43,253 bases of DNA from a bacterium (GTDB taxonomy: Bacteria; Patescibacteriota; Saccharimonadia; Saccharimonadales; Saccharimonadaceae). The stretch covers positions 1 to 43,253 of the forward strand of contig JAUIGB010000007.1 in assembly GCA_030429975.1 (NCBI GenBank), written 5' to 3'. The first letter of the stretch is position 1; each line of letters begins with the position of its first letter. The translations under genes were made by a program, and so were the position numbers. Shown here piece after piece: positions 1-8,045 of the stretch. The notes under the pieces were generated by a model. That model ran no database searches. It saw only the letters and a list, made by a program, of their open reading frames with translations, and had not been told where the DNA came from.

Positions 1-360
<360 letters not shown>

Positions 361-616
361 TTTATGATTCAGGACGATTTCGATATTTATTGGAGTTGTC
401 TTGGATTTCGCGTATGCGAACGACAGACTTGACTAGCAATTGGTGCTTGTCACCACCGTTAATCTCTAATATTACCTATATAGACATAGCAAACCTAAAT
501 TGGTACAATGTCTCTACGGGTAACTTATTACCCAATTGGACCTTGTTAGTACACCAAAAGAGGACATCGAAGAGACGCTTTATAAGGAAGAGACGCTTTA
601 TAAGCGGAAGCCTCTC
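361..616 (+). other. 23S-5S internal transcribed spacer
   Basis: This ~255-base AT-rich spacer holds no tRNA that I can recognise. It contains a small hairpin, GGGTAA-CTTA-TTACCC (about 520-535), and near its 3' end an 18-base tandem repeat described separately. The spacer should be removed during rRNA processing. Pairing with the region upstream of 23S cannot be tested because that region is outside the window. Confidence 0.7.
570..605 (+). repeat. 18-bp tandem duplication before 5S rRNA
   Basis: AAGAGACGCTTTATAAG occurs at 570-586 and again at 588-604, giving two copies with an 18-base period. The second copy can fold as CGCTT-TAT-AAGCG. The repeat ends 12 bases before the mature 5S rRNA, so it may carry a processing signal. 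It could equally be a neutral slippage duplication. Confidence 0.75.
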
Positions 617-725
617 TTCGGTGCCCATGGCGCTAGGGAAACACCTGTTCTCATCCCGAACACAGAAGTTAAGCCTAGCTGCGGCGATTATACTGCCACA
701 AGTGGGAAACTAGCACGGTGCCGAA
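617..725 (+). rRNA. 5S ribosomal RNA
   Basis: The ends pair as the 5S terminal stem (TTCGGTGCC at 617-625 with GGTGCCGAA at 717-725, two G-U pairs). The conserved internal block CCCGAACACAGAAGTTAAG starts at about 656. Length (~109 nt) and position behind 23S fit. The boundaries come from the terminal stem and may be off by a few bases. Confidence 0.93.
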
Positions 726-734
726 TTATAAGGG

Positions 735-765
735 AGACCTCCGAATAGGGGGTCTTTCTTCTTTT
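735..765 (+). terminator. Rho-independent terminator of the rRNA operon
   Basis: AGACCTCC (735-742) and GGGGGTCT (748-755) pair around the loop GAATA, with one U-G pair. The T-rich tail TTCTTCTTTT runs 756-765. It sits directly after 5S. Confidence 0.85.
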
Positions 766-793
766 GCGGACTATTAAATGATAGTAGTATAAT
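764..793 (+). promoter_or_regulatory. Promoter of the M14 carboxypeptidase gene
   Basis: TTGCGG (764-769) and TATAAT (788-793) are 18 bases apart. The predicted transcription start is near 800, just upstream of ATG 804, which is probably the ancestral start codon of the next gene. The -35 box overlaps the terminator's T-tract. Confidence 0.65.
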
Positions 794-918
794 AGTTATG
801 GGAATGACATAACATAAACAAACAATATTTTTCAAATACCATCTACAGACTTAAAAACCTGCCGGCTTGGTGTTACTTTTCTATTGTTGTTGCGACTATC
901 ATTGCACTATTAACGGTT

Positions 919-2712
919 GTGTTTTGGCCAAGAACAATCCAGTTGTCATACGGACAACAAAGTTGTATTACAAATCCCATACCAATACCATCGCTCGTAA
1001 AGTATCACTCAGACAGTTTTAAGATATACGCGTCAAATACGATAATGCCGTCAGAATTGCCTATATTCGCGCGTGATACATGTATAGTTCCTACGGTCGC
1101 GCCGTCCGTCGGTACTCATTATGCCAGTCTCTCATTATGGGGCCTGCCCTTATTACGAATACCAATTATTATTGAGGTTCCTAGTCCTCCGGTTTTATCA
1201 GCACAAGGGTTCCGAGATGCCGTTTCGACCACAGATGAATTAATAATAGAACTGAGCGATTCCGATGTTATTTTTCAATATGTGGCAAAATTTGATGACC
1301 AGGATATTTCTTGTGATATGCGTGGAAGGCAATTGATTTGTGATATTGAGTCTCTGGAACTTGACGAAGGGCGTACGTATCAATTCTCACTTGAGCGTTA
1401 TTATGGTGACAACATTGAGTCTAACGTGATCTCGCAAGAAATCACCACGATGCGATCAGCCAAGGTGTTAAAGACTTCAATAAAAGATGGAAAAACGGTC
1501 TACTCAAAACCAAAGAGCTTAGATTTATGGCTAGACAAAGAGATAGTGAACGCAAGCGCTAGGCTTAATAGAGTAAAAGGTGGCGGAGAGAATGTGCCGG
1601 TGGACGTAAAGGTTGATGGTAAAAAAATACACGTATCGTGGGATGGGGATTTAGACCGCAGAGCTAAATATGAGTTTGTATTGAATGATGTAACCGCTAG
1701 GGACGGCAGTGGCATGAAGGGTGGTTTTTCATTAGGCTTTTACACATCGGGCGGTCCTAAAGTGACGGGAATAAATGTTGGCTCCTATGGTGTTTCGACA
1801 AACTTCACGGCAACTATATCATTTGATCAAAAAATACTTGAGTCGCAAAATATTGCAAAACACATTTCCGTTACTGGCGGTGCGAAGATAGCAGGCGTAT
1901 CATCCAATAAAGTCTACATAAGTTTTACCGGAGTTGACCCTTGTACCAATATCAAGATCTCCGTGAGTGATTCATTGAAAAGCTCGTATGGCATCACTGG
2001 CGGATCATCGTGGACTTATACGACTCGCACTACATGTCACTCCGTAACAACAATAGGCACTTCAGTCCAGGGCAGGGCCATAAACGCATATTGGTTTGGG
2101 AGCGGCACAAAAACTATTGTGTTTACGGGTGCCATCCACGGTGATGAACCTAGCACCTACTCCTTGATGCATCAGTGGATAAATGCGCTCGAAGTGGGTT
2201 ATCATTTAATTCCAAGTAATATTCGCGTGGTCGTAGTGCCCGCGATAAACCCCGATGGTGTTGCCAGTGGCACCAGGTACAACGCTCGGGGCGTAGACCT
2301 TAACAGAAACTTCGATACCAGTGACTGGAAAAAGAACATAAAAAACATATATGATCAGCCGTTTCCAGGGGGAGGGGGAACCACGAGACTGTCGGAGCCA
2401 GAGTCAGTCGCCATAGCGGGGTTGGTTGGCAAACTACGACCCGCTGTAGTTCTTTCTTATCACAGTATTGGGTCTGTTGTATTAGCCAATCCAGTCGCAA
2501 AGTCCAGTCAGTATGCCTATACATACGCAACATATAGTGGCTATCTGTATTCTTCAAGCTCCGAAGATACATTTGACTACAGTATCACGGGAACCGCTGA
2601 TGATTATTACTGGGAACGACTAGGGGCGGCTAGTATAGTCGTGGAGTTGGGCAGTCATACGTACCATCAGTTCCCTCAAAATCAGGAAGCAATGTGGAAA
2701 ATGCTTAAATAA
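919..2712 (+). CDS. Membrane-anchored M14 zinc carboxypeptidase with Ig-like domains; start disrupted
   Basis: Residues are numbered from GTG 919. About 390 residues of beta-rich Ig-like material precede a C-terminal metallocarboxypeptidase domain. Zinc ligands fit HGDE (H407, E410) and H515. Substrate-binding residues fit NPDG at 444 and RGVDLNRNF from 457 (N462, R463). The catalytic Glu fits E576 in VVELG. In the family such enzymes trim C-terminal residues of peptides or peptidoglycan stem peptides; the substrate here is unknown. GTG 919 is only the first conventional start in the open frame and lacks a ribosome site. The same frame runs back to 808 and encodes a basic stretch plus a hydrophobic helix, an ideal signal anchor that GTG 919 would cut off. 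ATG 804 is one base out of frame, so a single-base change near 811 probably breaks the gene start (see findings). Sure of family, unsure of start. Confidence 0.8.
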   Translation: MFWPRTIQLSYGQQSCITNPIPIPSLVKYHSDSFKIYASNTIMPSELPIFARDTCIVPTVAPSVGTHYASLSLWGLPLLRIPIIIEVPSPPVLSAQGFRDAVSTTDELIIELSDSDVIFQYVAKFDDQDISCDMRGRQLICDIESLELDEGRTYQFSLERYYGDNIESNVISQEITTMRSAKVLKTSIKDGKTVYSKPKSLDLWLDKEIVNASARLNRVKGGGENVPVDVKVDGKKIHVSWDGDLDRRAKYEFVLNDVTARDGSGMKGGFSLGFYTSGGPKVTGINVGSYGVSTNFTATISFDQKILESQNIAKHISVTGGAKIAGVSSNKVYISFTGVDPCTNIKISVSDSLKSSYGITGGSSWTYTTRTTCHSVTTIGTSVQGRAINAYWFGSGTKTIVFTGAIHGDEPSTYSLMHQWINALEVGYHLIPSNIRVVVVPAINPDGVASGTRYNARGVDLNRNFDTSDWKKNIKNIYDQPFPGGGGTTRLSEPESVAIAGLVGKLRPAVVLSYHSIGSVVLANPVAKSSQYAYTYATYSGYLYSSSSEDTFDYSITGTADDYYWERLGAASIVVELGSHTYHQFPQNQEAMWKMLK

Positions 2713-2717
2713 CAGAA

Positions 2718-2742
2718 ATGACCACTCTCGCAGGGTGGTCAT
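2718..2742 (+). terminator. Hairpin after the carboxypeptidase gene
   Basis: ATGACCAC (2718-2725) pairs with GTGGTCAT (2735-2742), and the stem extends inward by a U-G and a C-G pair. No T-run follows, so this is a weak or Rho-assisted terminator, or an mRNA-stabilising hairpin. Confidence 0.5.
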
Positions 2743-2880
2743 TAGTGGTGGACTTATAAGTCCTAACGGTAATAACGTTTTAAAAACCGCACAGTTCTTA
2801 TACCGAACATATATATAGGATATACCATGCAAAGCATAATTACAATATTATCAATACAATACAAAATGCTATTGTAAATG

Positions 2881-2909
2881 TTGACAAAACGTCTATGCTA
2901 TGATAAAAT
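2881..2909 (+). promoter_or_regulatory. Strong promoter of the KGG protein gene
   Basis: TTGACA (2881-2886) and TAAAAT (2904-2909) are 17 bases apart, very near consensus. The first ten bases (TTGACAAAAC) also begin the promoter at 40239. The rest of the 285-base gap before the gene (2713-2880) is AT-rich and shows nothing else I can name. Confidence 0.85.
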
Positions 2910-2944
2910 GTAGTCATACACATAGCATATGTGATGTAAGAGGA

Positions 2945-2975
2945 GGGCTCGACCACTGTTAGTGGACGGGCTTTT
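2945..2975 (+). promoter_or_regulatory. Terminator-like hairpin in the KGG gene leader
   Basis: GGGCTCG (2945-2951) pairs imperfectly with CGGGCTT (2967-2973) and CCACT (2953-2957) pairs with AGTGG (2961-2965). TTTT follows at 2972-2975. The hairpin lies between promoter and ribosome site, so it may be an attenuator or a 5' stabiliser. The strong ribosome site AAGGAGGA (2982-2989) follows at once. Confidence 0.5.
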
Positions 2976-2997
2976 CATAATAAGGAGGACCCCAGAG

Positions 2998-3204
2998 ATG
3001 GCAGGTACCAAAGCTGGCGGCGTAAAAGCTGCTGCAACCAATAAGCAAAAACACGGTTCTGATTTTTATGCAAAAATCGGTCGAAAAGGTGGCCAACGTG
3101 GTCACACAGGTGGTTTTGCTGCGAACCCTCAGTTGGCACGCATTGCGGGTGCTAAGGGTGGTCGCGTTAGTCGACGCACAAAAAAGACTGCACCTAAGGC
3201 CTAA
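2998..3204 (+). CDS. Small basic KGG-motif protein
   Basis: A 68-residue Lys/Gly/Ala-rich protein with KGG-type motifs (GRKGGQRGHTGGF and GAKGGRVSRR), like the KGG repeat of general stress protein GsiB/Con-10. The biochemical role of this family is not firmly known; proposed roles are in stress and desiccation. ATG 2998 is chosen over an upstream GTG at 2962 because AAGGAGGA sits eight bases before it and 2962 falls inside the leader hairpin. A near-consensus promoter, an ideal ribosome site and a strong terminator suggest very high expression as a single-gene transcript. Confidence 0.8.
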   Translation: MAGTKAGGVKAAATNKQKHGSDFYAKIGRKGGQRGHTGGFAANPQLARIAGAKGGRVSRRTKKTAPKA

Positions 3205-3214
3205 CTCAGGCCAA

Positions 3215-3259
3215 GGGACAAACAAAATAGCCCAACTTTTGGGCTATTTTGTTTGTCCC
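3215..3259. terminator. 21-bp bidirectional terminator
   Basis: A perfect 21-base inverted repeat (3215-3235 with 3239-3259, loop CTT) whose inner stem is AATAGCCCAA/TTGGGCTATT. A and T runs inside the arms let it serve both the KGG gene and the convergent protease gene. The stop codon of the minus-strand gene (3244-3246) lies inside the right arm. Confidence 0.9.
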
Positions 3260-3711
3260 GAGTACCTACGTAACGCGCATAATCTCGCCTCGTTGGCTAT
3301 CCAGTCATGTCCACACGCTAGGCATTTATACTGCTGTGTCTTTTTTTCTATGCCCGTAGTTTCGCAAACAGGGCATGTGCTTCTCGCGTATAGCCAGTCT
3401 CTGTAGGTATCCAGATTGTCTTGAATAGTGTCGTCGTCTATGATGACGTCATAATTCTTGGCCATGTTGTTTCTTGCGTAATTCCAAGCGTCTCGCTCTA
3501 GTTTTAATAATTCAATATCCTGTATGTAGTTCTGATGCCCCAGAATTGCATGGCTTAATTCGTGCAACGTATATTCGTGGCAGTATTGTGAATTTGGATC
3601 GAAAAAGACAGTCATTTTTGTGGGCGACCACAAAAATTTATCAGACTCAACAAAATTGAGCTTCGGAAAGTCTTTCTCGAGTTCACTAATCAGGGATTGT
3701 ATCGATTGCAT
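3244..3711 (-). CDS. Small zinc metalloprotease-like protein with C-terminal zinc ribbon
   Basis: A 155-residue protein with HELSH at 50-54, the zinc-binding helix seen in ImmA/IrrE-type peptidases. A C-terminal zinc ribbon follows (CPVC at 113-116, CLAC at 130-133). No signal peptide or membrane segment is visible, so it should be cytoplasmic. ImmA/IrrE proteins often cleave a repressor, but no Xre-type repressor is adjacent, so the target is unknown. Its start overlaps the end of the upstream ROK gene by 26 bases, implying one transcript and translational coupling. Confidence 0.65.
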   Translation of the reverse strand: MQSIQSLISELEKDFPKLNFVESDKFLWSPTKMTVFFDPNSQYCHEYTLHELSHAILGHQNYIQDIELLKLERDAWNYARNNMAKNYDVIIDDDTIQDNLDTYRDWLYARSTCPVCETTGIEKKTQQYKCLACGHDWIANEARLCALRRYSGQTK

Positions 3712-4498
3712 AGTAGTAGCATCCGTATATTACTGCATGTTCCGGGTGTTTCGCTGATACGATTTTTGGGCACGGTATATGTGGAGGTAGGTGGTGCGTT
3801 AGTATATTTTTTAGTTCGGATGAGTACTCTTTGAAGTACGTTCCTATGCTTCCGCCAATAATTATCATATCTGGTTGCGTTAAGGGTATTGCTACTAACA
3901 TGCCTCTGCTAATTCTATCCGCTATATTATCCCAATCTTTTTTACTTTTGATATCACGTGCATACTTTTTATATTCTTTGTGAATTGCTTTACCACTAGC
4001 AAACGATTCCCATTCTCGTACTTTTCCGGCGTACTCAACCAGCATTCTGCCACCTTCGCTATAGCGGAGGCCTGGATCAATTGCTCCATCTGTTATAAAA
4101 CCCGTACCGATACCCGTGCTGACCGTTATATAAAGCACGGATTTAGGCATCGGATCACGTGATCTAGTCTCTGCTAAGCCTGCTAGACTGGCATCATTAT
4201 CCACTAGTATAGGAGCCCTGCCTAAGACGCCCTTTAGGGCTGTTGATACATCAAAATTCTTCCATTTTAAGTTATTACACCATACGGCTACACCGTCTTT
4301 TACTATTCCAGGCATCGCAATAGATACCGCATCTATCCGCTGACCTCCGTAATTGCTTTGTAGAGTGCTTTTTAGTAAATCTATGTAATCGGTTTGGTTC
4401 GGTGGAGTTGGGAATTTGATCATCTTGCCGGCAACGCCGTCGCGTGAGAATAGTGTTATAAGGGTTTTTGTCCCTCCGGTATCAACTGCTACTATCAT
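3686..4498 (-). CDS. ROK-family sugar kinase-like protein, zinc-site variant
   Basis: A 270-residue ROK protein. The phosphate-binding loop DTGGTKT is at 6-12, the catalytic Asp should be D102 in DNDAS, and the second phosphate loop is TGIGTGF at 128-134. In typical ROK kinases GEIGH is followed by a CxCGxxGC zinc motif; here the region reads SEGGR (147-151) and no cysteine cluster follows. Zinc binding is therefore lost and the usual sugar-contacting His is Arg. The substrate may differ from glucose or N-acetylmannosamine. Leaderless start: TAAAAT ends six bases before the ATG. Confidence 0.8.
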   Translation of the reverse strand: MIVAVDTGGTKTLITLFSRDGVAGKMIKFPTPPNQTDYIDLLKSTLQSNYGGQRIDAVSIAMPGIVKDGVAVWCNNLKWKNFDVSTALKGVLGRAPILVDNDASLAGLAETRSRDPMPKSVLYITVSTGIGTGFITDGAIDPGLRYSEGGRMLVEYAGKVREWESFASGKAIHKEYKKYARDIKSKKDWDNIADRISRGMLVAIPLTQPDMIIIGGSIGTYFKEYSSELKNILTHHLPPHIPCPKIVSAKHPEHAVIYGCYYYAIDTIPD

Positions 4499-4504
4499 AG
4501 CTTT

Positions 4505-4510
4505 ATTTTA
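4505..4510 (-). promoter_or_regulatory. -10 box of the ROK gene, leaderless
   Basis: On the minus strand TAAAAT is followed by six bases and then the ATG, which would put the transcription start on the A of the start codon. No Shine-Dalgarno sequence is possible. The -35 region is poor. Confidence 0.55.
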
Positions 4511-4535
4511 GCATGCGAAACTCCTAGTATGGTGC

Positions 4536-4564
4536 TTGTTTTTGGCTCTAAAAAGCTCTATAAT
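4536..4564 (+). promoter_or_regulatory. Promoter of the LPETG protein gene
   Basis: TTGTTT (4536-4541) and TATAAT (4559-4564) with a 17-base spacer. It leaves a leader of about 15 bases that contains the GA-rich stretch CGAGAGAG. Confidence 0.75.
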
Positions 4565-4586
4565 ATGCCTTAACGAGAGAGTGAAT

Positions 4587-4973
4587 ATGAGATTTTTTGA
4601 AGATACAAGCCAGGGTGGGTCTGTGGCAGGTTTTTTGGTTGTCGGCGCTGTTCTCTTGGCTTTGGCACTAGGTGGCGTATACTTTATACAGCAACGTGAT
4701 GACAACGCAACAACGAATACCGGTTCATCAAGTAGTCCTAAAGTAGATAAGGACACAGTAGAAGACAAATCCAAGAAAACTCCCTCGAGTGAGAAACGAA
4801 ATTCCTCTAGTGCGGTTGATGATAATAACTCGGGACGATCTTTGCCGGAGACTGGTCCGATGGATTCCTTATATAATCTTATAGCTGTATCGGCGCTCAC
4901 CGGCTTTGCTGTTGCATATGTACAGTCGAATGTTAGACAAAGAACGATAAACGTCGACGTCGAGCTGGACTAA
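4587..4973 (+). CDS. Small LPXTG-motif surface protein
   Basis: A 128-residue protein with an N-terminal hydrophobic segment (about 13-34), a Ser/Thr/Asn/Lys-rich hydrophilic stretch (about 36-84), LPETG at 86-90, a second hydrophobic segment (about 96-112) and a short tail with Arg residues. LPXTG plus a hydrophobic segment is a class A sortase sorting signal. The N-terminal segment lacks a clear cleavage site, and the tail ends in an acidic stretch rather than soon after the positive residues. No sortase gene is in the window. ATG 4587 is chosen because the promoter at 4559-4564 rules out the longer GTG/TTG-type starts further upstream. Confidence 0.8.
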   Translation: MRFFEDTSQGGSVAGFLVVGAVLLALALGGVYFIQQRDDNATTNTGSSSSPKVDKDTVEDKSKKTPSSEKRNSSSAVDDNNSGRSLPETGPMDSLYNLIAVSALTGFAVAYVQSNVRQRTINVDVELD

Positions 4974-4994
4974 TCCCACCTCTAGTGGTACAAT
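4966..4994 (+). promoter_or_regulatory. Promoter of the rpsA operon
   Basis: TGGACT (4966-4971) and TACAAT (4989-4994) are 17 bases apart, and TGG just before the -10 makes it an extended -10 promoter. The -35 box overlaps the stop codon of the LPETG gene. A short hairpin, GGGGT (5007-5011) with ACCCC (5023-5027), lies in the leader. Confidence 0.7.
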
Positions 4995-5048
4995 ATCAGG
5001 AGATTTGGGGTGCTGTTGTTGTACCCCGAAAAATATAGGAAGGAGATT

Positions 5049-5078
5049 ATGAGCTCTCTTGAGTTCATAAAGCAATAA
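5049..5078 (+). CDS. Leader peptide MSSLEFIKQ upstream of rpsA
   Basis: ATG 5049 opens nine codons (MSSLEFIKQ) ending in TAA at 5076-5078, four bases before the rpsA start and in another frame. It has the region's best ribosome site (AGGAAGGAG at 5037-5045), while rpsA has none of its own. This predicts that ribosomes load on the leader ORF and re-initiate on rpsA. Whether the peptide itself matters is unknown. Confidence 0.6.
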   Translation: MSSLEFIKQ

Positions 5079-5082
5079 ATTT

Positions 5083-6162
5083 ATGGCAAATGCCACAATA
5101 ACAATGGATGACTTGCTTGCCGGCACTAGTACTACGGCCAAGCAGCTTGTCGCAGGAGATATGGTTACGGGTACCGTGCTAACGGTGAAAAAGCACGAGG
5201 TGCTCGTTGATTTGGGCGCACAGGGTGTGGGTCTAGTGCCAAGGAGAGAGATAGGCTTCTCTCGAGCACTAAAAGAGGGTGATGAGGTTACTGCTAGCGT
5301 AGTAGATACCGAGCTAGATAACGGTAACTCGCTATTAAGCTTGCGTAAAGCCGCGAAGGATCGAGGCTGGGAAGAAGTATCTGCTAAGCAGGAAAACGGT
5401 GAGGTAATAGAGATAACACCTTACGATGCCAACCGGGGTGGTCTCTTGGTGGAGTACGAAGGCGTTAGGGGATTTTTGCCAGTTTCACAGCTATCCGCCG
5501 AACATTATCCACGCGTTGGTAGTAATGACAAGGATGAGATCCTACAGAGATTAAATGCGCTAGTAGGGCAGAATCTAAGTGTACGCGTACTGGATAGCGA
5601 TAGAAAGGCCAACAAATTGATTTTCAGCGAAAAAGAGGCTGTAAAAGAAGGTTTGGCTGCTAGGTTCCAAAGTCTAAAAATCGGAGATTCAGTAAAAGGT
5701 GTTGTAACAGGGGTTGTAGATTACGGCGCGTTTGTTAATGTTGATGGTATCGAAGGTCTGATTCACATCAGTGAGATTAGTTGGGAGCGAGTAAGCAATC
5801 CATCTGATTATGTTAAAGTTGGTGAAACAATTGAGGCTAAGATAATATCTATCGATAAGGATCGATTAAGCCTGTCTATGAAACAGCTTACCCAAGATCC
5901 TTGGCTAGATGAGGTTGATAAATTTAAAGTCGGTGATAGCGTAGAGGGCACAGTTACAAGGATTACGCCATTTGGTGCCTTCGTTCAGATTAGCCCATCC
6001 GTGGAAGCACTAGTTCATGTTAGTGAACTAGGAACTGGTGATAATATTGACCCCGAGAAAGTATTCGTTTTAAACGAACGCAAAAGCTTCACGATTCTAG
6101 ATATCGAAAAAGATAACCGCAAAATCTCATTGAGTCTGGAGAGCAAGAGTAAGAAAAAGTGA
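5083..6162 (+). CDS. rpsA: 30S ribosomal protein S1
   Basis: A 359-residue protein with four S1 (OB-fold) RNA-binding domains, beginning near residues 22, 105, 197 and 283. The third has the classic sequence GAFVNVDGIEGLIHISEISW and the fourth GAFVQISPSVEALVHVSEL. Proteobacterial S1 has six domains; four is usual in Gram-positive and CPR lineages. S1 binds mRNA near the ribosome's Shine-Dalgarno platform. In E. coli rpsA translation is self-regulated; here the leader ORF would be a natural control point. It is followed by infB 66 bases on. Confidence 0.95.
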   Translation: MANATITMDDLLAGTSTTAKQLVAGDMVTGTVLTVKKHEVLVDLGAQGVGLVPRREIGFSRALKEGDEVTASVVDTELDNGNSLLSLRKAAKDRGWEEVSAKQENGEVIEITPYDANRGGLLVEYEGVRGFLPVSQLSAEHYPRVGSNDKDEILQRLNALVGQNLSVRVLDSDRKANKLIFSEKEAVKEGLAARFQSLKIGDSVKGVVTGVVDYGAFVNVDGIEGLIHISEISWERVSNPSDYVKVGETIEAKIISIDKDRLSLSMKQLTQDPWLDEVDKFKVGDSVEGTVTRITPFGAFVQISPSVEALVHVSELGTGDNIDPEKVFVLNERKSFTILDIEKDNRKISLSLESKSKKK

Positions 6163-6228
6163 CGTTAGTTTAACAACAATTGATGCTTAAATAACAACGT
6201 GTAACAGATATGAAAAGGAGCGAAAACA

Positions 6229-8001
6229 ATGGCGGAAAAAGTCATAACAATTGCCAATTCGATTACCGTGGGCGAGCTGGCGGATACGCTCAATCTTCCT
6301 GTTACAACACTCGTCGGTGAGCTATTCAAAAATGGTGTCGCTGCAACGATAAATCAACGAATAGATTTCGAGACTGCTCAGATTATTGTAGACGAGCTAG
6401 ACTTAGATGTTGAAATACAAAAGAAGCAACAGTCCGAGGCGTCTTCTGAGAGATCTGTCCACAACTTATCCGACAAGGCCGTGGAGCGTCCACCTATAGT
6501 CGCCGTCATGGGTCATGTGGATCATGGAAAAACAAGTCTTTTGGATTCGATTCTGGACACGAAGACCGTAGACGGTGAGGCTGGTGGCATAACTCAACAC
6601 ATTAGTGCATATCAGACGGACAGGGGTGACAGAAAGATTACATTACTGGATACTCCGGGGCATGAAGCGTTCGCGGCGTTGAGGCAACATGGAGCCACTC
6701 TTACAGACGTGGTCGTTATAGTTGTGGCAGCCGATGATGGCGTTAAACCGCAAACGGTGGAAGCGATTAGATTTGCGAGAAGTGCTAACGCAAAGATGGT
6801 CGTCGCCATAAATAAGATCGATAAAGAGACCGCTAATCCGCAGCTAGTGAAAACGCAGTTAGCTACAGAGTATGACATGAACCCCGAGGAGTGGGGCGGT
6901 GATACCGTAATGGTTGAGGTTAGCGCGAAAACCGGTCAGGGCATAGATAAGCTTCTGGATATGGTATTACTCGTCGCTGATATGGAGGAGTTAAAGGCTG
7001 ATATCGACACTCCGGCTGAAGGCTTAGTTATAGAGTCTCATATGGAGCAGGGCAGAGGCTCCGTGGTCAGCTTGCTCGTGGAACATGGCGAGCTGAAACC
7101 TGGTCAACTTATGGTCGCGGGTACCGCATATGGTAAGGTCCGAACACTTCATGACTACAAGGGTAGGGCAATCAAGATTGCGGGTCCATCAACGCCATTA
7201 ACGGTGACTGGTTTCAAAGAGTTGCCACAGTTTGGTGATAATTTCACGATTGCGAAAACAGAGAAAGAAGCAAGACAGCTTACGGAAAAGAAAAGGCAGG
7301 AGAGAGAGAAAGATGCTGCCAGTACTAATGTAACTGGCGCGGACATGCTGAAGATGATTAGCCAAAAACATGAATCACAAGATTTCAAGGTAATTGTTAA
7401 GGCTGATGTACAGGGTTCCCTAACGTCTGTTATTGACAGCTTGAAACTGGTAGATACCGGGGGAGAAGTGACACTTAGGGTTATCGGTAGTGGAGTTGGG
7501 AATATATCCGAGAACGATATAAGACTTGCCGCCGACGAAAAGACGGTAGTGTATGGATTTAATGTTGAATTACCGCCTGCCGTGAAAAGATTAGCTTCAC
7601 GTGATAAGGTTCAGGTAAGAATTTTCAAAATTATTTACGAGCTACTCGATGATGCTAGAAGTTCGATGGGCGACTTGCTGGCTCCTGAGGTGGTAGAAAA
7701 AGAGATCGGTAAGCTAACTATAAAGGGTGTGTTTAGGACTCTGAAGGATTCTGTTATAGCTGGTGGCGAAGTTACCGAAGGAAAGGTAATGGCGAATGTA
7801 ATAGCTAGAGTCATCAGAGATAAAGAGAATATAGCTGAAGTTGAGGTAACTAGTGTTCAAAGGCAACAGCAGGAAGCTAAGGAGGTATTTGAGGGTGAGA
7901 TGTGTGGGCTGAGTTTAAAAACAAATAAAAAATTGCTAATAGAAGAGGGTGACAAGCTAGAATTCTTTACCCGAGAGCTTGTTAGTAGGTCAATTTCGTA
8001 A
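6229..8001 (+). CDS. infB: Translation initiation factor IF-2 (short form)
   Basis: A 590-residue GTPase that brings fMet-tRNA to the 30S subunit. An IF2_N domain lies at about 5-58. The G domain has GHVDHGKTS at 95-103, DTPGH at 141-145 and NKID at 195-198, followed by domains II, III and the C-terminal tRNA-binding domain. It lacks the long variable N-terminal region of E. coli IF-2 (890 aa). The ribosome site AAAAGGAG lies about eight bases upstream of the ATG. It shares the rpsA transcription unit. Confidence 0.97.
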   Translation: MAEKVITIANSITVGELADTLNLPVTTLVGELFKNGVAATINQRIDFETAQIIVDELDLDVEIQKKQQSEASSERSVHNLSDKAVERPPIVAVMGHVDHGKTSLLDSILDTKTVDGEAGGITQHISAYQTDRGDRKITLLDTPGHEAFAALRQHGATLTDVVVIVVAADDGVKPQTVEAIRFARSANAKMVVAINKIDKETANPQLVKTQLATEYDMNPEEWGGDTVMVEVSAKTGQGIDKLLDMVLLVADMEELKADIDTPAEGLVIESHMEQGRGSVVSLLVEHGELKPGQLMVAGTAYGKVRTLHDYKGRAIKIAGPSTPLTVTGFKELPQFGDNFTIAKTEKEARQLTEKKRQEREKDAASTNVTGADMLKMISQKHESQDFKVIVKADVQGSLTSVIDSLKLVDTGGEVTLRVIGSGVGNISENDIRLAADEKTVVYGFNVELPPAVKRLASRDKVQVRIFKIIYELLDDARSSMGDLLAPEVVEKEIGKLTIKGVFRTLKDSVIAGGEVTEGKVMANVIARVIRDKENIAEVEVTSVQRQQQEAKEVFEGEMCGLSLKTNKKLLIEEGDKLEFFTRELVSRSIS

Positions 8002-8021
8002 TACATTAGAAAAGGTAATGG

Positions 8022-8040
8022 TATACTAGGTAACAAGGAG
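8022..8040 (+). promoter_or_regulatory. Possible internal -10 and ribosome site of the DUF5663 gene
   Basis: TATACT (8022-8027) lies between infB and the next gene and is followed by AAGGAG (8035-8040) at good spacing for ATG 8046. I see no clear -35 box, so the gene may also be read from the rpsA promoter. Confidence 0.4.
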
Positions 8041-8045
8041 AAGCA

